DNA from: Pseudomonadota bacterium
Lineage (GTDB): Bacteria > Pseudomonadota > Alphaproteobacteria > SP197
Length of the DNA: 42,625 nt
Direction of reading: 5' to 3'
Assembly: GCA_027592745.1 (NCBI GenBank)
Contig: JAQCLG010000014.1
Location: 1 to 42,625 of the forward strand
The stretch's first letter is position 1, and every line of letters begins with the position of its first letter. The position numbers and the translations under genes were made by a program. Shown here piece after piece: positions 26,811 through 35,350 of this stretch. The notes under the pieces are model-generated. The model did not search any database. It saw only the letters and a list, made by a program, of their open reading frames with translations, and was not told the origin of the DNA.

Positions 26811-28214
26811 ATGACCGTTGTGACGCGCTTTGCCCCCTCCCCGACCGGTTTCCTCCATATCGGCGGCGCCCGTACGGCCCTGTTCAACTGGCTCTATGCC
26901 CGCCACACCGGCGGCAAGTTCCTGCTGCGCATCGAGGATACCGACCGCGAGCGCTCGACCGACGAAGCCATCGCGGCGATCCTCGACAGCCTGAACTGGC
27001 TCGAACTCGAGTGGGAGGGCGAGCCCGTCTATCAGGCCCAGCGCGTCGAGCGGCACGCCGAGGTCGCCCGGACCATGCTTGCCCAGGGCAAGGCCTACCA
27101 CTGCTACTGCTCGCCCGAGGAACTGACGGAAATGCGCGAGAGCGCCCGCGCCGAGGGCCGGCCGATGCGCTACGACGGCCGCTGGCGCGACCGCGATCGC
27201 TCCGAGGCCCCTGCCGGCATCAAGCCGGTGGTACGGCTGCGCGCGCCCCAGGAGGGCGAGACGGTGATCCGGGACAAGGTGCAGGGCGACATCACCATCG
27301 CCAACGCCCAGCTCGACGACATGGTCCTGCTGCGCTCGGACGGCACGCCGACCTACATGCTGGCCGTGGTGGTCGATGACCACGACATGGGTGTCACCCA
27401 TGTCGTGCGCGGCGACGACCACCTGACCAACGCGGCGCGCCAGATGCAGATCTTCCAGGCGATGGACTGGCCGGTGCCGGTGTTTGCCCACCTGCCCCTG
27501 ATCCACGGCCCGGACGGCGCCAAGCTGTCCAAGCGCCATGGCGCCGTGGGCGCCGAGGCCTATCGCGAGATGGGCTTCCTGCCCGAGGCGATGCGCAACT
27601 ACCTGCTGCGCCTGGGCTGGGCCCATGGCGACGACGAGACGATTTCCACCGAGCAGGCCGTCGCGTGGTTCGACTTCGATGGCATCGGGCGTTCGCCCGC
27701 CCGCTTCGACATGGCCAAGCTCACTGCGCTCAACCTGCACTATATCAAGATTGCCGACGATGCGCGGCTGGCCCGGCTGACCGCTCCGCTGCTCGGCGCG
27801 CGCCTGGGCCGCACGCTCGACGAGGGCGGCCTGGCGCTGCTGACCGCCGCGATGCCCTCGATGAAGGAGCGGGCCAAGACCCTGGTCGAGATGGCCGAGA
27901 ACGCCGAGTTCTATTTCCACCCCCGCCCCGTCGCGCCCGACGAGAAGGCCGCCAAGGTGCTGACGCCCGAGGCGCGCGGCGCCATTGCGGAGCTTGCGGG
28001 CGAACTTGCCGGGGTCGCCGAGTGGAACGCGCCAGCGCTCGAGGCAGTGGTGCGCGGTCATGCCGAACGCGCCGGCCTGGGGCTGGGAAAGGTCGCCCAG
28101 CCGCTGCGCGCGGCGCTGACCGGCCGCACGGTGTCGCCGCCGGTGTTCGACGTCATGGCGATCTTCGGCCGCGAGGAATCGCTCGCCCGCCTCACCGACG
28201 CCGCGGCCGCCTGA
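26811..28214 (+). CDS. gltX: glutamyl-tRNA synthetase
   Basis: Class I aminoacyl-tRNA synthetase charging tRNA-Glu, and in many alphaproteobacteria tRNA-Gln, which is then amidated by GatCAB. It is 467 aa, a normal length. Seen: [24 protein letters not shown] with the HIGH-type motif [26 protein letters not shown], a [29 protein letters not shown] segment, and [24 protein letters not shown] containing the KMSKS-type loop. Alphaproteobacteria often encode two GltX-like enzymes; I cannot tell from this window whether another copy exists. AGGA lies about 9 nt before the ATG. gltA follows after about 140 nt. Confidence 0.96.
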   Translation: MTVVTRFAPSPTGFLHIGGARTALFNWLYARHTGGKFLLRIEDTDRERSTDEAIAAILDSLNWLELEWEGEPVYQAQRVERHAEVARTMLAQGKAYHCYCSPEELTEMRESARAEGRPMRYDGRWRDRDRSEAPAGIKPVVRLRAPQEGETVIRDKVQGDITIANAQLDDMVLLRSDGTPTYMLAVVVDDHDMGVTHVVRGDDHLTNAARQMQIFQAMDWPVPVFAHLPLIHGPDGAKLSKRHGAVGAEAYREMGFLPEAMRNYLLRLGWAHGDDETISTEQAVAWFDFDGIGRSPARFDMAKLTALNLHYIKIADDARLARLTAPLLGARLGRTLDEGGLALLTAAMPSMKERAKTLVEMAENAEFYFHPRPVAPDEKAAKVLTPEARGAIAELAGELAGVAEWNAPALEAVVRGHAERAGLGLGKVAQPLRAALTGRTVSPPVFDVMAIFGREESLARLTDAAAA

Positions 28215-28269
28215 CCGTCATTGCATCGTCATCAGCAGGCGTTTGCGCCGGCTCGGCCATTGCCTGTAC

Positions 28270-28282
28270 ATTGCTGAGCAAT
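28270..28282. promoter_or_regulatory. 13-bp palindrome ATTGCT-G-AGCAAT upstream of gltA
   Basis: A perfect 6-bp inverted repeat with a 1-nt centre, in the 141-nt gltX-gltA gap. A weak TTGCGC-N16-TGTACA promoter candidate ends where the palindrome begins, so it could be an operator at the transcription start. The regulator is unknown. Confidence 0.3.
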
Positions 28283-28355
28283 CCCATGGTTTGCGCCGCA
28301 GCGCGTTCACGCGGGAGCCAAGAACAAGGCCGCACGGCAGGAAGGATACCCTTGG

Positions 28356-29693
28356 ATGTCGCTTGATCGCGCCGTCCCGGCGCCCACGGGACCGAAGGAA
28401 ATCAAGAGCTACAAGCTGGTCGACGGCGACGGCAAGCAGGTCGCCGAACTTCCCGTGCTGAACGGATCGGTCGGCCCCGATGTCATCGACGTGCGAACGC
28501 TCTACAAGCAGACTGGCAACTTCACCTTCGATCCGGGCTACACGGCGACCGCAAGCTGCGAGTCCAAGATCACCTACATCGACGGCGACAAGGGCGAACT
28601 GCTCTATCGCGGCATGCCCATCGAGCAGCTGGCCGAGAAATCGGACTTCCTCGAGGTCTGTCACCTGCTGCTGTTCGGGGACCTGCCCAATGCCGAGGAG
28701 AAACTCGGTTTCGAGAAGGGCATCACCTATCACACGATGGTGCACGAACAGGTCAACTTCTTCTTCCGCGGCTTCCGCCGCGACGCCCACCCCATGGCGG
28801 TGATGGTCGGCGTCATCGGCGCGCTCTCGGCCTTCTATTCGGACGCTTCCGATGTCGAGGACCCGCGCCAGCGCATGATCGCGACCTACCGGCTGATCGC
28901 CAAGATGCCGACCCTGGCGGCCATGGCGCACAAGTGGTCGGTCGGCCAGCCCTTCATCTATCCGCGCAACGACCTGACCTATGCCGAGAACTTCCTGCAC
29001 ATGATGTTCGCGGTGCCCTGCGAGCCCTACCATGTGAACCCGGTGCTGGCGCGTGCGATGGACCGGATCCTGATCCTGCATGCCGACCACGAGCAGAACG
29101 CCTCGACCTCGACCGTGCGCCTTGCGGGTTCCTCGGGCGCCAATCCGTTCGCCTGCATCGCGGCCGGCATCGCCTGCCTCTGGGGCCCCGCCCACGGCGG
29201 CGCAAACGAGGCGGTGCTCAACATGCTCGAGGAGATCAAGTCCTTCGACCGCATCCCCGAGTTCATCGCACGGGCCAAGGACAAGGACGATCCCTTCCGC
29301 CTGATGGGCTTCGGCCACCGGGTCTACAAGAACTACGATCCCCGGGCCAAGATCATGCGCGAGACCTGCTACGAGGTGCTCGACGAGCTCGGCGCCCATG
29401 ACGAGCCACTGCTCAAGACGGCCATGGAACTGGAGAAGATCGCGCTGAAGGACCCCTATTTCGTCGAGCGCAATCTCTATCCCAACGTCGATTTCTACTC
29501 GGGCATCATCCTGCGTGCCATGGGCATCCCGCGTCACCTGTTCACCGCCGTGTTCGCCGTTGCGCGCACGATCGGCTGGATCTCCCAGTGGAACGAGATG
29601 AACGAGGACCCCTCGCAGAAGATCGGGCGTCCGCGCCAGGTCTACACCGGGCCCGAGCGGCGCGATTACGTGCCGATCGACCAGCGACCCTGA
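28356..29693 (+). CDS. gltA: citrate synthase
   Basis: Type I citrate synthase condensing acetyl-CoA and oxaloacetate at the entry of the TCA cycle; 445 aa. Seen: the N-terminal beta domain ([17 protein letters not shown]), [61 protein letters not shown] with a catalytic His, [36 protein letters not shown] with the second His, and [17 protein letters not shown] with the catalytic Asp. The length and N-terminal domain fit the hexameric, NADH-sensitive Gram-negative form; that is inference. It uses acetyl-CoA made by the PDH complex encoded at the other end of the window. Confidence 0.98.
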   Translation: MSLDRAVPAPTGPKEIKSYKLVDGDGKQVAELPVLNGSVGPDVIDVRTLYKQTGNFTFDPGYTATASCESKITYIDGDKGELLYRGMPIEQLAEKSDFLEVCHLLLFGDLPNAEEKLGFEKGITYHTMVHEQVNFFFRGFRRDAHPMAVMVGVIGALSAFYSDASDVEDPRQRMIATYRLIAKMPTLAAMAHKWSVGQPFIYPRNDLTYAENFLHMMFAVPCEPYHVNPVLARAMDRILILHADHEQNASTSTVRLAGSSGANPFACIAAGIACLWGPAHGGANEAVLNMLEEIKSFDRIPEFIARAKDKDDPFRLMGFGHRVYKNYDPRAKIMRETCYEVLDELGAHDEPLLKTAMELEKIALKDPYFVERNLYPNVDFYSGIILRAMGIPRHLFTAVFAVARTIGWISQWNEMNEDPSQKIGRPRQVYTGPERRDYVPIDQRP

Positions 29694-29696
29694 TCG

Positions 29697-29879
29697 ATGG
29701 CGCAACCCGCACCACGGCGCCACCGCCAGCCGGTGGCCTGGGCAGGCATGCAGGGCCCCCGCATGTCGCTTCCCCGGCCGGCCAACGACAACCGCAGGCC
29801 GCGCAGCATGCGGTCGTCGCTGGCCTTGCTGGCCCTGGCCGCGATGACGGGTGCCGGGGCGCTCCTGCTCCTTGCCTGA
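29697..29879 (+). CDS. hypothetical 60-aa protein with C-terminal hydrophobic segment
   Basis: The ATG lies 3 nt after the gltA stop and the ORF ends 28 nt before gloA. The first half is basic and Pro/Arg-rich (MAQPAPRRHRQPVAW, LPRPANDNRRPRS). The last third is a hydrophobic helix (SSLALLALAAMTGAGALLLLA) running to the C-terminus, as in a tail-anchored small membrane protein. There is no ribosome binding site of its own; translation would depend on coupling to gltA. No known family is recognised, and the ORF may be spurious. Confidence 0.4.
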   Translation: MAQPAPRRHRQPVAWAGMQGPRMSLPRPANDNRRPRSMRSSLALLALAAMTGAGALLLLA

Positions 29880-29907
29880 AGGGGCGTTTTCCAAGACGGA
29901 GTTGTCG

Positions 29908-30327
29908 ATGAAGTATCTGCACACCATGGTTCGCGTCACCGATCTCGACGCCTCGCTTGCCTTCTACTGCGACAAGCTGGGCCTCAAGGAGATCAACCGC
30001 TACGACAGCGAGAAGGGCCGCTTCAGCCTGATCTTCCTGGCCGCCCCCGGCGACGAGGAAGCCCAGGTCGAGCTGACCCATAACTGGGATCCCGAGCCCT
30101 ATGACGGCGGCCGCAACTTCGGCCACCTGGCCTACGAGGTCGATGACATCTATGCCTCGTGCCAGCGCCTGATGGATGGCGGCGTGACGATCAACCGTCC
30201 GCCGCGCGACGGTCACATGGCCTTCGTGCGTTCGCCCGACGGCATCTCGATCGAACTGCTGCAGAAGGGCGATGCCCTGGCGCCGGCCGAACCCTGGGCC
30301 TCGATGCCCAATACCGGCGTCTGGTAG
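29908..30327 (+). CDS. gloA: lactoylglutathione lyase (glyoxalase I)
   Basis: Isomerises the methylglyoxal-glutathione hemithioacetal to S-lactoylglutathione. I start at MKYLHTMVRVTDLDASLAFY, 139 aa, behind GGAG at 8 nt spacing; the longer ORF start is not supported. Two vicinal-oxygen-chelate repeats are visible. Metal ligands expected from the family fall in YLHTMVRV (His), QVELTHNW (Glu), NFGHLAYEVDD (His) and GISIELLQ (Glu). GRFSLIFLA and MAFVRSPDGISIELL are further signatures. The short form with these ligands resembles Ni/Co-dependent bacterial enzymes. It is convergent with lpxB, with a repeat element between them. Confidence 0.93.
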   Translation: MKYLHTMVRVTDLDASLAFYCDKLGLKEINRYDSEKGRFSLIFLAAPGDEEAQVELTHNWDPEPYDGGRNFGHLAYEVDDIYASCQRLMDGGVTINRPPRDGHMAFVRSPDGISIELLQKGDALAPAEPWASMPNTGVW

Positions 30328-30332
30328 GCGCC

Positions 30333-30484
30333 TGATACCAAGCGCCCTGGATCGGAACCGATCCATGGCGCTGCCTCAATCGCCGGCGCCCGCTGGGCGG
30401 GCTTGGCTTTCGCGGCAGTGGCCGCGGCGCGCGGTCGCGCGCTGCCAAGGTCCGATGAGTTCAACTCATCGCACCCTGGTATCA
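30333..30484. repeat. 152-bp element with TGATACCA/TGGTATCA ends and two internal hairpins
   Basis: The span starts TGATACCA and ends TGGTATCA, a perfect 8-bp terminal inverted repeat. Next to the left end is a strong hairpin, GCGCC-C-TGGATCGG-AA-CCGATCCA-T-GGCGC. Next to the right end is CGATGAGTT-C-AACTCATCG. The middle is very GC-rich. The right terminus contributes the lpxB stop codon. The structure suggests a MITE-like or REP-like intergenic element. The hairpins may also serve as a bidirectional terminator for gloA and lpxB, although no T-tract follows them. Confidence 0.55.
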
Positions 30485-31642
30485 GCCCTTCGCCGGGCCG
30501 ATCAGTTTCAGTACCGCATCCGCCGCCCGTGCGCTGGGCGGCGGGCCTCCTCGACCAAGGGCCGCCATGACATCGTGCATGGCGGCCTTCTGCGTGGCGA
30601 TGGCTTGCCGGTCGCCCATCAGGGTACCGAGGGCCTGCGCAAGAGCCGTCGGTGTGCAGGCTTCCTGGAGCAGTTCGGGCGTGACACGCCTGCCTGCGAC
30701 CAGGTTGACGGGCGAAGCGGTGTCGATGCGCACCATGCGCCGCACCACCATGGCCGTGAGGGCGTTGGCGCGGTAGGCGATGACATGGGGCGTTGCCACC
30801 GCCGCCAGTTCCAGCGCGACGGTGCCCGAGGTCGCAAGCGCAGCATCGGCCGCGGCCATGACAGCCAGCCGTTCGGCCACGCCGCCCTCGACGACGCTGA
30901 CCGGGACCGGCCAGCCGGCAACTTCCGCCGCGATGAACGTTGCCAGACCGGGCACGGTCGGGATGGCCACCGTAAGCCCGGGATGATCCTTGCCGAGGCG
31001 TTCGACCGCACTCCTGAAGATCGGCAGGTGCCGGGCGACGACCCCGCGCCGGCTTCCCGGCAGGACCGCCAGCAGGGGACCCTCGTGCCCCGCAAGCAGG
31101 CGGCTGCGCATGGCGGCGCGGGTTTCCTCGTCCACACGGGCCGCTGCCGCCGGGTGGCCGACCTCTACCCAGTCCAGGCCGACGGCATCCCAATAGGGTC
31201 CCTCGAAGGGGAAGAGCAGCAGCACGCGGTCGACCACCCGGGCGAGGTGGCGGGCACGCCAGGGTTTCCAGGCCCACACCGTCGGTGCGACGTACTGGAC
31301 GATGGGACAGGGTGCTGGGGCGAGCTTGCGGGCGACGCGGCAGGAGAAACTCTGGGAATCGATCGTGACGACGATGGCAGGCCGCAGCGCGCGCACGGCG
31401 CGCACGGTCTCGTCGATCCGGCGCAGGATGCGGCGCAGGCTGGGCAGCACCTCGATCAGGCCCATCACCGAAAGGTCCGTCATGGGAAAGATGCTCTCCA
31501 GGCCCTGCTCGGCCATGGCCGGACCGCCGACGCCGGCAAATCGGATGCGACCCCCGGTAAGCTCGCGCAGGGCCGCCATGAGGGCGCCGCCCAGGACGTC
31601 GCCGGACGGCTCTCCCGCCACCAGGAAGACGAGCGGCTCCAC
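30482..31642 (-). CDS. lpxB: lipid-A-disaccharide synthase
   Basis: Glycosyltransferase family 19 enzyme that joins UDP-2,3-diacylglucosamine and lipid X into the lipid A disaccharide. It is 386 aa from a GTG start 3 nt after the lpxI stop. Seen: VFLVAGEPSGDVLGGALMAAL at the N-terminus, FAGVGGPAMAEQGLESIFPM, LSVMGLIEVLP, VTIDSQSFSCRVARKL, YVAPTVWAWKPWRAR, LLFPFEGPYWDAVGL, VLPGSRRGVVARHLP and TSGTVALELAAVATPHVIAY. All are standard LpxB signatures. It is the last gene of the envelope cluster. Confidence 0.96.
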   Translation of the reverse strand: MEPLVFLVAGEPSGDVLGGALMAALRELTGGRIRFAGVGGPAMAEQGLESIFPMTDLSVMGLIEVLPSLRRILRRIDETVRAVRALRPAIVVTIDSQSFSCRVARKLAPAPCPIVQYVAPTVWAWKPWRARHLARVVDRVLLLFPFEGPYWDAVGLDWVEVGHPAAAARVDEETRAAMRSRLLAGHEGPLLAVLPGSRRGVVARHLPIFRSAVERLGKDHPGLTVAIPTVPGLATFIAAEVAGWPVPVSVVEGGVAERLAVMAAADAALATSGTVALELAAVATPHVIAYRANALTAMVVRRMVRIDTASPVNLVAGRRVTPELLQEACTPTALAQALGTLMGDRQAIATQKAAMHDVMAALGRGGPPPSARAADAVLKLIGPAKG

Positions 31643-31645
31643 GGT

Positions 31646-32470
31646 TCAGTCCGCTCCCGGATCGAGACCGATCAGGAAGAGGCCGGCAGCATCGGCTGCG
31701 GCGATGGTTGCGTCGCGGTCGACCACGAGGGTGCGGCCCGCCTCGATCGCGATGCCGGCAAAACCGGTGGCGGCGCAGCCCTCTACCGTCGCCGGGCCCA
31801 CGGTGGGCAGGTCGACGCGCTGTTCCTGGCCGCTCTTGGCACGCTTGATCAGGACCGGGCCCTTGGCCTGCCGCTTGAGTTCGCCGCAACGCCGGATCAG
31901 GGCATCGGTGCCCTCGATCGCCTCGATGCCCAGGACGACGCCGGCCTGGACCACCACCGCCTGGCCGACGTCGGAGCGTCCGAGCGCCTCCAGGATGGCA
32001 ACGCCGCGTGCGATGTCGGCCTGGTCCTCGGGGCCCGGTTCCAGCCTGCCCAGGTTGCCGCGCCGGGCCATCAGGCCACCGGCGACCTCCTGGATGGAGA
32101 CGATGCGGAAGCCTTCCTCCTGTTCCAGGGTACGCACCACGGCCGAAAGCAGGCCATCGTCTCCCGCCTTGAGCGCGCCGCGGGCCAGGAACCGCATCAT
32201 GCGGGCGTCGGGGCGCAGTTCGGCAAGGGACGGCCGGCGCACCGGGCCGGCCAGGACGATCTCCTCCACCCCGGCATCGCGGAAATGACGGATCGCGGTT
32301 GCCGCAGCACCCAGGCGGACCCAGGCATGGGGCCAGGCCCCGACGACCGCGGGGTCGGCGTGCTGTTCCAGCGCAACGATGAAGACGTCCCTGCCCTGTT
32401 CCCTGGCACGCGCGGCGATATAACCCGGCAGCGCACCGCCGCCGGCAACGATGCCCAGCCTAGTCGGCAT
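31646..32470 (-). CDS. lpxI: UDP-2,3-diacylglucosamine pyrophosphatase LpxI
   Basis: Hydrolyses UDP-2,3-diacylglucosamine to lipid X, replacing LpxH in alphaproteobacteria. I start at MPTRLGIVAGGGALPGYIA, 274 aa, whose ATG lies inside the last 11 nt of lpxA. An alternative GTG lies three codons upstream. Seen: the N-terminal IVAGGGALP nucleotide-type loop, EIVLAGPVRRPSLAELRPD, FLARGALKAGDDGLLSAVVR with the catalytic GDD region known from Caulobacter LpxI, and VLIKRAKSGQEQRVDLPTVGPATVE near the end. Its place between lpxA and lpxB supports the assignment. Confidence 0.93.
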   Translation of the reverse strand: MPTRLGIVAGGGALPGYIAARAREQGRDVFIVALEQHADPAVVGAWPHAWVRLGAAATAIRHFRDAGVEEIVLAGPVRRPSLAELRPDARMMRFLARGALKAGDDGLLSAVVRTLEQEEGFRIVSIQEVAGGLMARRGNLGRLEPGPEDQADIARGVAILEALGRSDVGQAVVVQAGVVLGIEAIEGTDALIRRCGELKRQAKGPVLIKRAKSGQEQRVDLPTVGPATVEGCAATGFAGIAIEAGRTLVVDRDATIAAADAAGLFLIGLDPGAD

Positions 32471-33260
32471 GTCCGTCACGGGGCTGGCAGATGCCGCGCT
32501 GGCTCTCGGAGCGCATGAAGCCGACGATGGCGGCAACCACGGAGTTGGCGCCGAAGACCTTGGCGACGTCGGAAAGGCGTTCCGACAAGGTGCCTTCATC
32601 GGCAAACAACAGGCGATAGGCGTTGCGCAGCGTATGGATGTCCTCGCGCTCGAAGCCGTGGCGCTTGAGGCCGACCAGGTTGAGGCCCATCAGATGGGCG
32701 CGGTCCCCGGTGACCGAACCGAAGGGAATGACATCCTGCTCGACACCGGACATGCCGCCGACCATGGCGTGATGGCCGATCCGCACGAACTGGTGGACCG
32801 CCGAGAGGCCGCCGATGATGGCGTGGTCACCGACCGAGACATGGCCGGCCAGGGTGGCGTTGTTGGCCATGATGACATGGTCGCCGATGGTGCAGTCGTG
32901 GGCGATGTGGGAGCCGACCATGAACAGGCAGTGATCGCCGACACGGGTGACGAGGCCGCCGCCTTCGGTGCCGGGGTTCATGGTGACGTGTTCGCGGATC
33001 TGGTTGCCCTTGCCGATGATCAACTCGCTCTTCTCGCCCTTGAACTTGAGGTCCTGGGGCTTGAGGCCGATCGAGGCGAAGGGAAAGATGTGGCAGTCCT
33101 CGCCGATGCGCGTCCGGCCGCCGACCACGACATGGGATTCGATGACCACGCCGCCGCCCAGCTCGACCTCGGCGCCGATCACGCTGTAGGGGCCGATGCG
33201 GACGTCTTCGGCCAGCCGTGCGCCGTCTTCGACGATGGCAGTGGGGTGGATCTGGGCCAT
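32460..33260 (-). CDS. lpxA: UDP-N-acetylglucosamine acyltransferase
   Basis: First enzyme of lipid A synthesis, adding a 3-hydroxyacyl chain to UDP-GlcNAc; 266 aa. The left-handed beta-helix is plain from hexapeptide repeats (IHPTAIVEDGARLAEDVRIGPYSVIG and on). Catalytic His lies in FMVGSHIAHDCTIG. SFGSVTGDRAHLMGLNLVGLKRHG-type sequence follows, then the C-terminal helical region RNAYRLLFADEGTL. The start follows AGCAGG, 10 nt after fabZ. Ends in TAG, with the lpxI start nested in its last codons. Confidence 0.96.
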   Translation of the reverse strand: MAQIHPTAIVEDGARLAEDVRIGPYSVIGAEVELGGGVVIESHVVVGGRTRIGEDCHIFPFASIGLKPQDLKFKGEKSELIIGKGNQIREHVTMNPGTEGGGLVTRVGDHCLFMVGSHIAHDCTIGDHVIMANNATLAGHVSVGDHAIIGGLSAVHQFVRIGHHAMVGGMSGVEQDVIPFGSVTGDRAHLMGLNLVGLKRHGFEREDIHTLRNAYRLLFADEGTLSERLSDVAKVFGANSVVAAIVGFMRSESQRGICQPRDGHAD

Positions 33261-33270
33261 GAAACCTGCT

Positions 33271-33750
33271 TCAGCTGTCGAGAATCATGGCGGAATAGGT
33301 CGCCTCGGCGACCACGGTGCCATCGACCCTGGCCTCCGCGGAGAACTTCCAGACCGGTCCCCGTTGCCGCACCTTGCGGACATGGACGTACATGACGTCG
33401 CCCGGGGTGACCGGCTTGCGGAAGCGCGCGCGGTCCACCGACATGAAATAGACGAGCTTGCCTTCGAATTCCTTGCCCAGCGTCTCGACCACCAGGACCG
33501 CGGCCGACTGCGCCATGGCCTCGATGATCAGCACGCCCGGCATGACCGGGCGGCGCGGGAAATGGCCCTGGAAGTGGGGCTCGTTGATCGAGACGTTCTT
33601 GATGCCCACGGCACCGACGTCGGCCACGACGTCGATCACCCGGTCGATCATGAGGAACGGATAGCGGTGCGGGATCATCTCCATCACCCGCTCGATGCCC
33701 ACGATATCGACGGTGCGCCCCGCCGGCTTCATCTGCGAATTGTCGTTCAT
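33271..33750 (-). CDS. fabZ: 3-hydroxyacyl-ACP dehydratase FabZ
   Basis: Dehydrates 3-hydroxyacyl-ACP in fatty acid elongation; 159 aa from [19 protein letters not shown]. This start shares ATGA with the lpxD stop; the longer ORF in the track is lpxD sequence. Hot-dog fold signatures: [17 protein letters not shown], then [26 protein letters not shown] with catalytic His (about H63) and Glu (about E77). It competes with LpxA/LpxD for 3-hydroxyacyl-ACP, so its place between lpxD and lpxA makes metabolic sense. Confidence 0.96.
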   Translation of the reverse strand: MNDNSQMKPAGRTVDIVGIERVMEMIPHRYPFLMIDRVIDVVADVGAVGIKNVSINEPHFQGHFPRRPVMPGVLIIEAMAQSAAVLVVETLGKEFEGKLVYFMSVDRARFRKPVTPGDVMYVHVRKVRQRGPVWKFSAEARVDGTVVAEATYSAMILDS

Positions 33751-34772
33751 GCCCCTTTGCCTCGACTGACCAGACGCCGGATCGCGATCTGCTGGCGCCA
33801 GAAATCCTTGATCGGGATGGCCGGCGCGCCCAGGTAGGTGCCGCCCGCCTCCAGGTCGTCGACGACGCCGCTCTGGGCTCCCACGCGCGCGCCCTTGCCG
33901 AGCTTGACGTGGTTGGCCAGGCCCGACTTGCCCCCGATCATGGCATAGTCGCCCATCTGGGAACTGCCCGCCAATCCCGCCTGGCCGGCCAGGATGCAAC
34001 CCCGCCCGATCTGCACGTTATGGGCAATCTGCACCTGATTATCAATCATGGTGCCCCGGCCGATGAAGGTGTCTCCGGTGGTGCCGCGGTCGATCGTCGT
34101 GTTGGCGCCAATCTCGACATCGTCCTCGATCACGACCCTGCCGGTATGGGGGATGCGCACGGGCCCGCGCGGCCCGACGGCAAAGCCGAACCCCTGGGTG
34201 CCGATCCGTGCCCCCGGATCGATTGCGACCCGGCTGCCCACGATACAGCACAACAGGCTCGCCCCCGAGCCGACCCGGCAGTCGTCGCCCAGGATCACGC
34301 CGGCGCCCAGGGTGGCACCGGCCTCGATGTGGCAACGCGCACCGATCCTTGCCCCAGCTCCGATCACCGCAAAGGCCTCGACCCGGCAGTCCGCGCCCAG
34401 TTCCGCTTCACGGTCGATGCGGGCATCGGGCGAGATCCAGGGTTCCGGAGCCGCCTGGGGGTAGAACTTCCGCGCGGCCAGGGCGAAGGCCAGGTAGGGC
34501 TGCTCGCAGACGATGACCGTCATGCCGGCGGGTGCCCGTGCGGCGAACTCGGCTGCAACCAGGCAGAACCCGGCCCGGCTCGCTTCGAACGCGGCGATGT
34601 ACTTGCGGTTGTCGAGGAAACTCAGGTCATCGGACCCGGCACCGTCGAGCGGGGCAACGTCCGCGATGACACGGTCGCCATCTGCGCCATCCTGCAGGCT
34701 GCCATCGACGGCGGCAGCGACCTCGCGGAGGGAAAACGGACCCGAACGGCTGAAAAAACGGGGATCCGACAC
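33747..34772 (-). CDS. lpxD: UDP-3-O-acylglucosamine N-acyltransferase
   Basis: Third lipid A step, N-acylating UDP-3-O-acyl-glucosamine. I set the start at a GTG ([19 protein letters not shown]) 2 nt after the skp stop, giving 341 aa. The much longer ORF in the track begins inside skp and bamA. Seen: the N-terminal uridine-binding domain ([21 protein letters not shown]) and long hexapeptide beta-helix repeats ([22 protein letters not shown]). Catalytic His lies in [33 protein letters not shown] and [15 protein letters not shown] follow. It ends with the ATGA overlap onto fabZ. Confidence 0.95.
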   Translation of the reverse strand: MSDPRFFSRSGPFSLREVAAAVDGSLQDGADGDRVIADVAPLDGAGSDDLSFLDNRKYIAAFEASRAGFCLVAAEFAARAPAGMTVIVCEQPYLAFALAARKFYPQAAPEPWISPDARIDREAELGADCRVEAFAVIGAGARIGARCHIEAGATLGAGVILGDDCRVGSGASLLCCIVGSRVAIDPGARIGTQGFGFAVGPRGPVRIPHTGRVVIEDDVEIGANTTIDRGTTGDTFIGRGTMIDNQVQIAHNVQIGRGCILAGQAGLAGSSQMGDYAMIGGKSGLANHVKLGKGARVGAQSGVVDDLEAGGTYLGAPAIPIKDFWRQQIAIRRLVSRGKGA

Positions 34773-34774
34773 GT

Positions 34775-35350
34775 TCAGTTGCCGCTTTGCGGCGTGAGCG
34801 TCACGGAGGGAAGTTCCTGGTCCAGACGGGCCAGGACATCGTCGGTGATATCGAGGGTTCGGGTGCCCACGAGCACGGCGGTCTGCGGTACGACGAGGTC
34901 GATGCCGCGCTCCTCGATCATCTGGGTCAGGATGTCGATGATGACCTGGCGTACCTGGCCGACACCGCCGGCATAGGTCTGCTCCAACAGCTGCTGCCGG
35001 TTGCGGACGTCTCGCTGCAGTTCCACGACCTTTTCCTCGAACTGGCGCCGCCGCTCGGCCAGGACTTCGGGGGAAAGGAGGGCAGCCTGCTCCTGCAGGT
35101 CCCTCTCCTCCTGCCGCAGGGCCCCCTCCTGCTGGGTCACCGTGTCGGTAAAGTTCTGCCGCAGGCTTTCCATCTGGCTCTCGATCGTCTGCCCGGCCTG
35201 AGATGCCCGCATGAGGTGCTGCAGATCGACCACCGCGACCACGGTGGGCTCCATCTGCTGTGCCCTGACGCTGCCGGCCAGTGCGCCCGAAAGGCTGAGG
35301 ACGCATAGGGCGGCGATCAGCCCGTGGCGCAGGATTCCGGGAACGGTCAT
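34775..35350 (-). CDS. skp: OmpH/Skp periplasmic chaperone
   Basis: Holds unfolded outer-membrane proteins in the periplasm before BamA inserts them. It is 191 aa with a clear signal peptide ([23 protein letters not shown], cleavage near VRA-QQ). It then has the family start [14 protein letters not shown] and long charged coiled-coil arms from about residue 50 to 130 ([36 protein letters not shown]). The C-terminal strand region includes [24 protein letters not shown]. The start overlaps the bamA stop (TGATG). Confidence 0.92.
   Translation of the reverse strand: MTVPGILRHGLIAALCVLSLSGALAGSVRAQQMEPTVVAVVDLQHLMRASQAGQTIESQMESLRQNFTDTVTQQEGALRQEERDLQEQAALLSPEVLAERRRQFEEKVVELQRDVRNRQQLLEQTYAGGVGQVRQVIIDILTQMIEERGIDLVVPQTAVLVGTRTLDITDDVLARLDQELPSVTLTPQSGN

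Noticed and set aside
24954-28061. 1035-aa minus-strand ORF
   Set aside because: Spans comEC in a wrong frame and the antisense of gltX; no domain recognised.
30272-32518. 748-aa plus-strand ORF
   Set aside because: Antisense of lpxB and lpxI; composition is that of a shadow frame.
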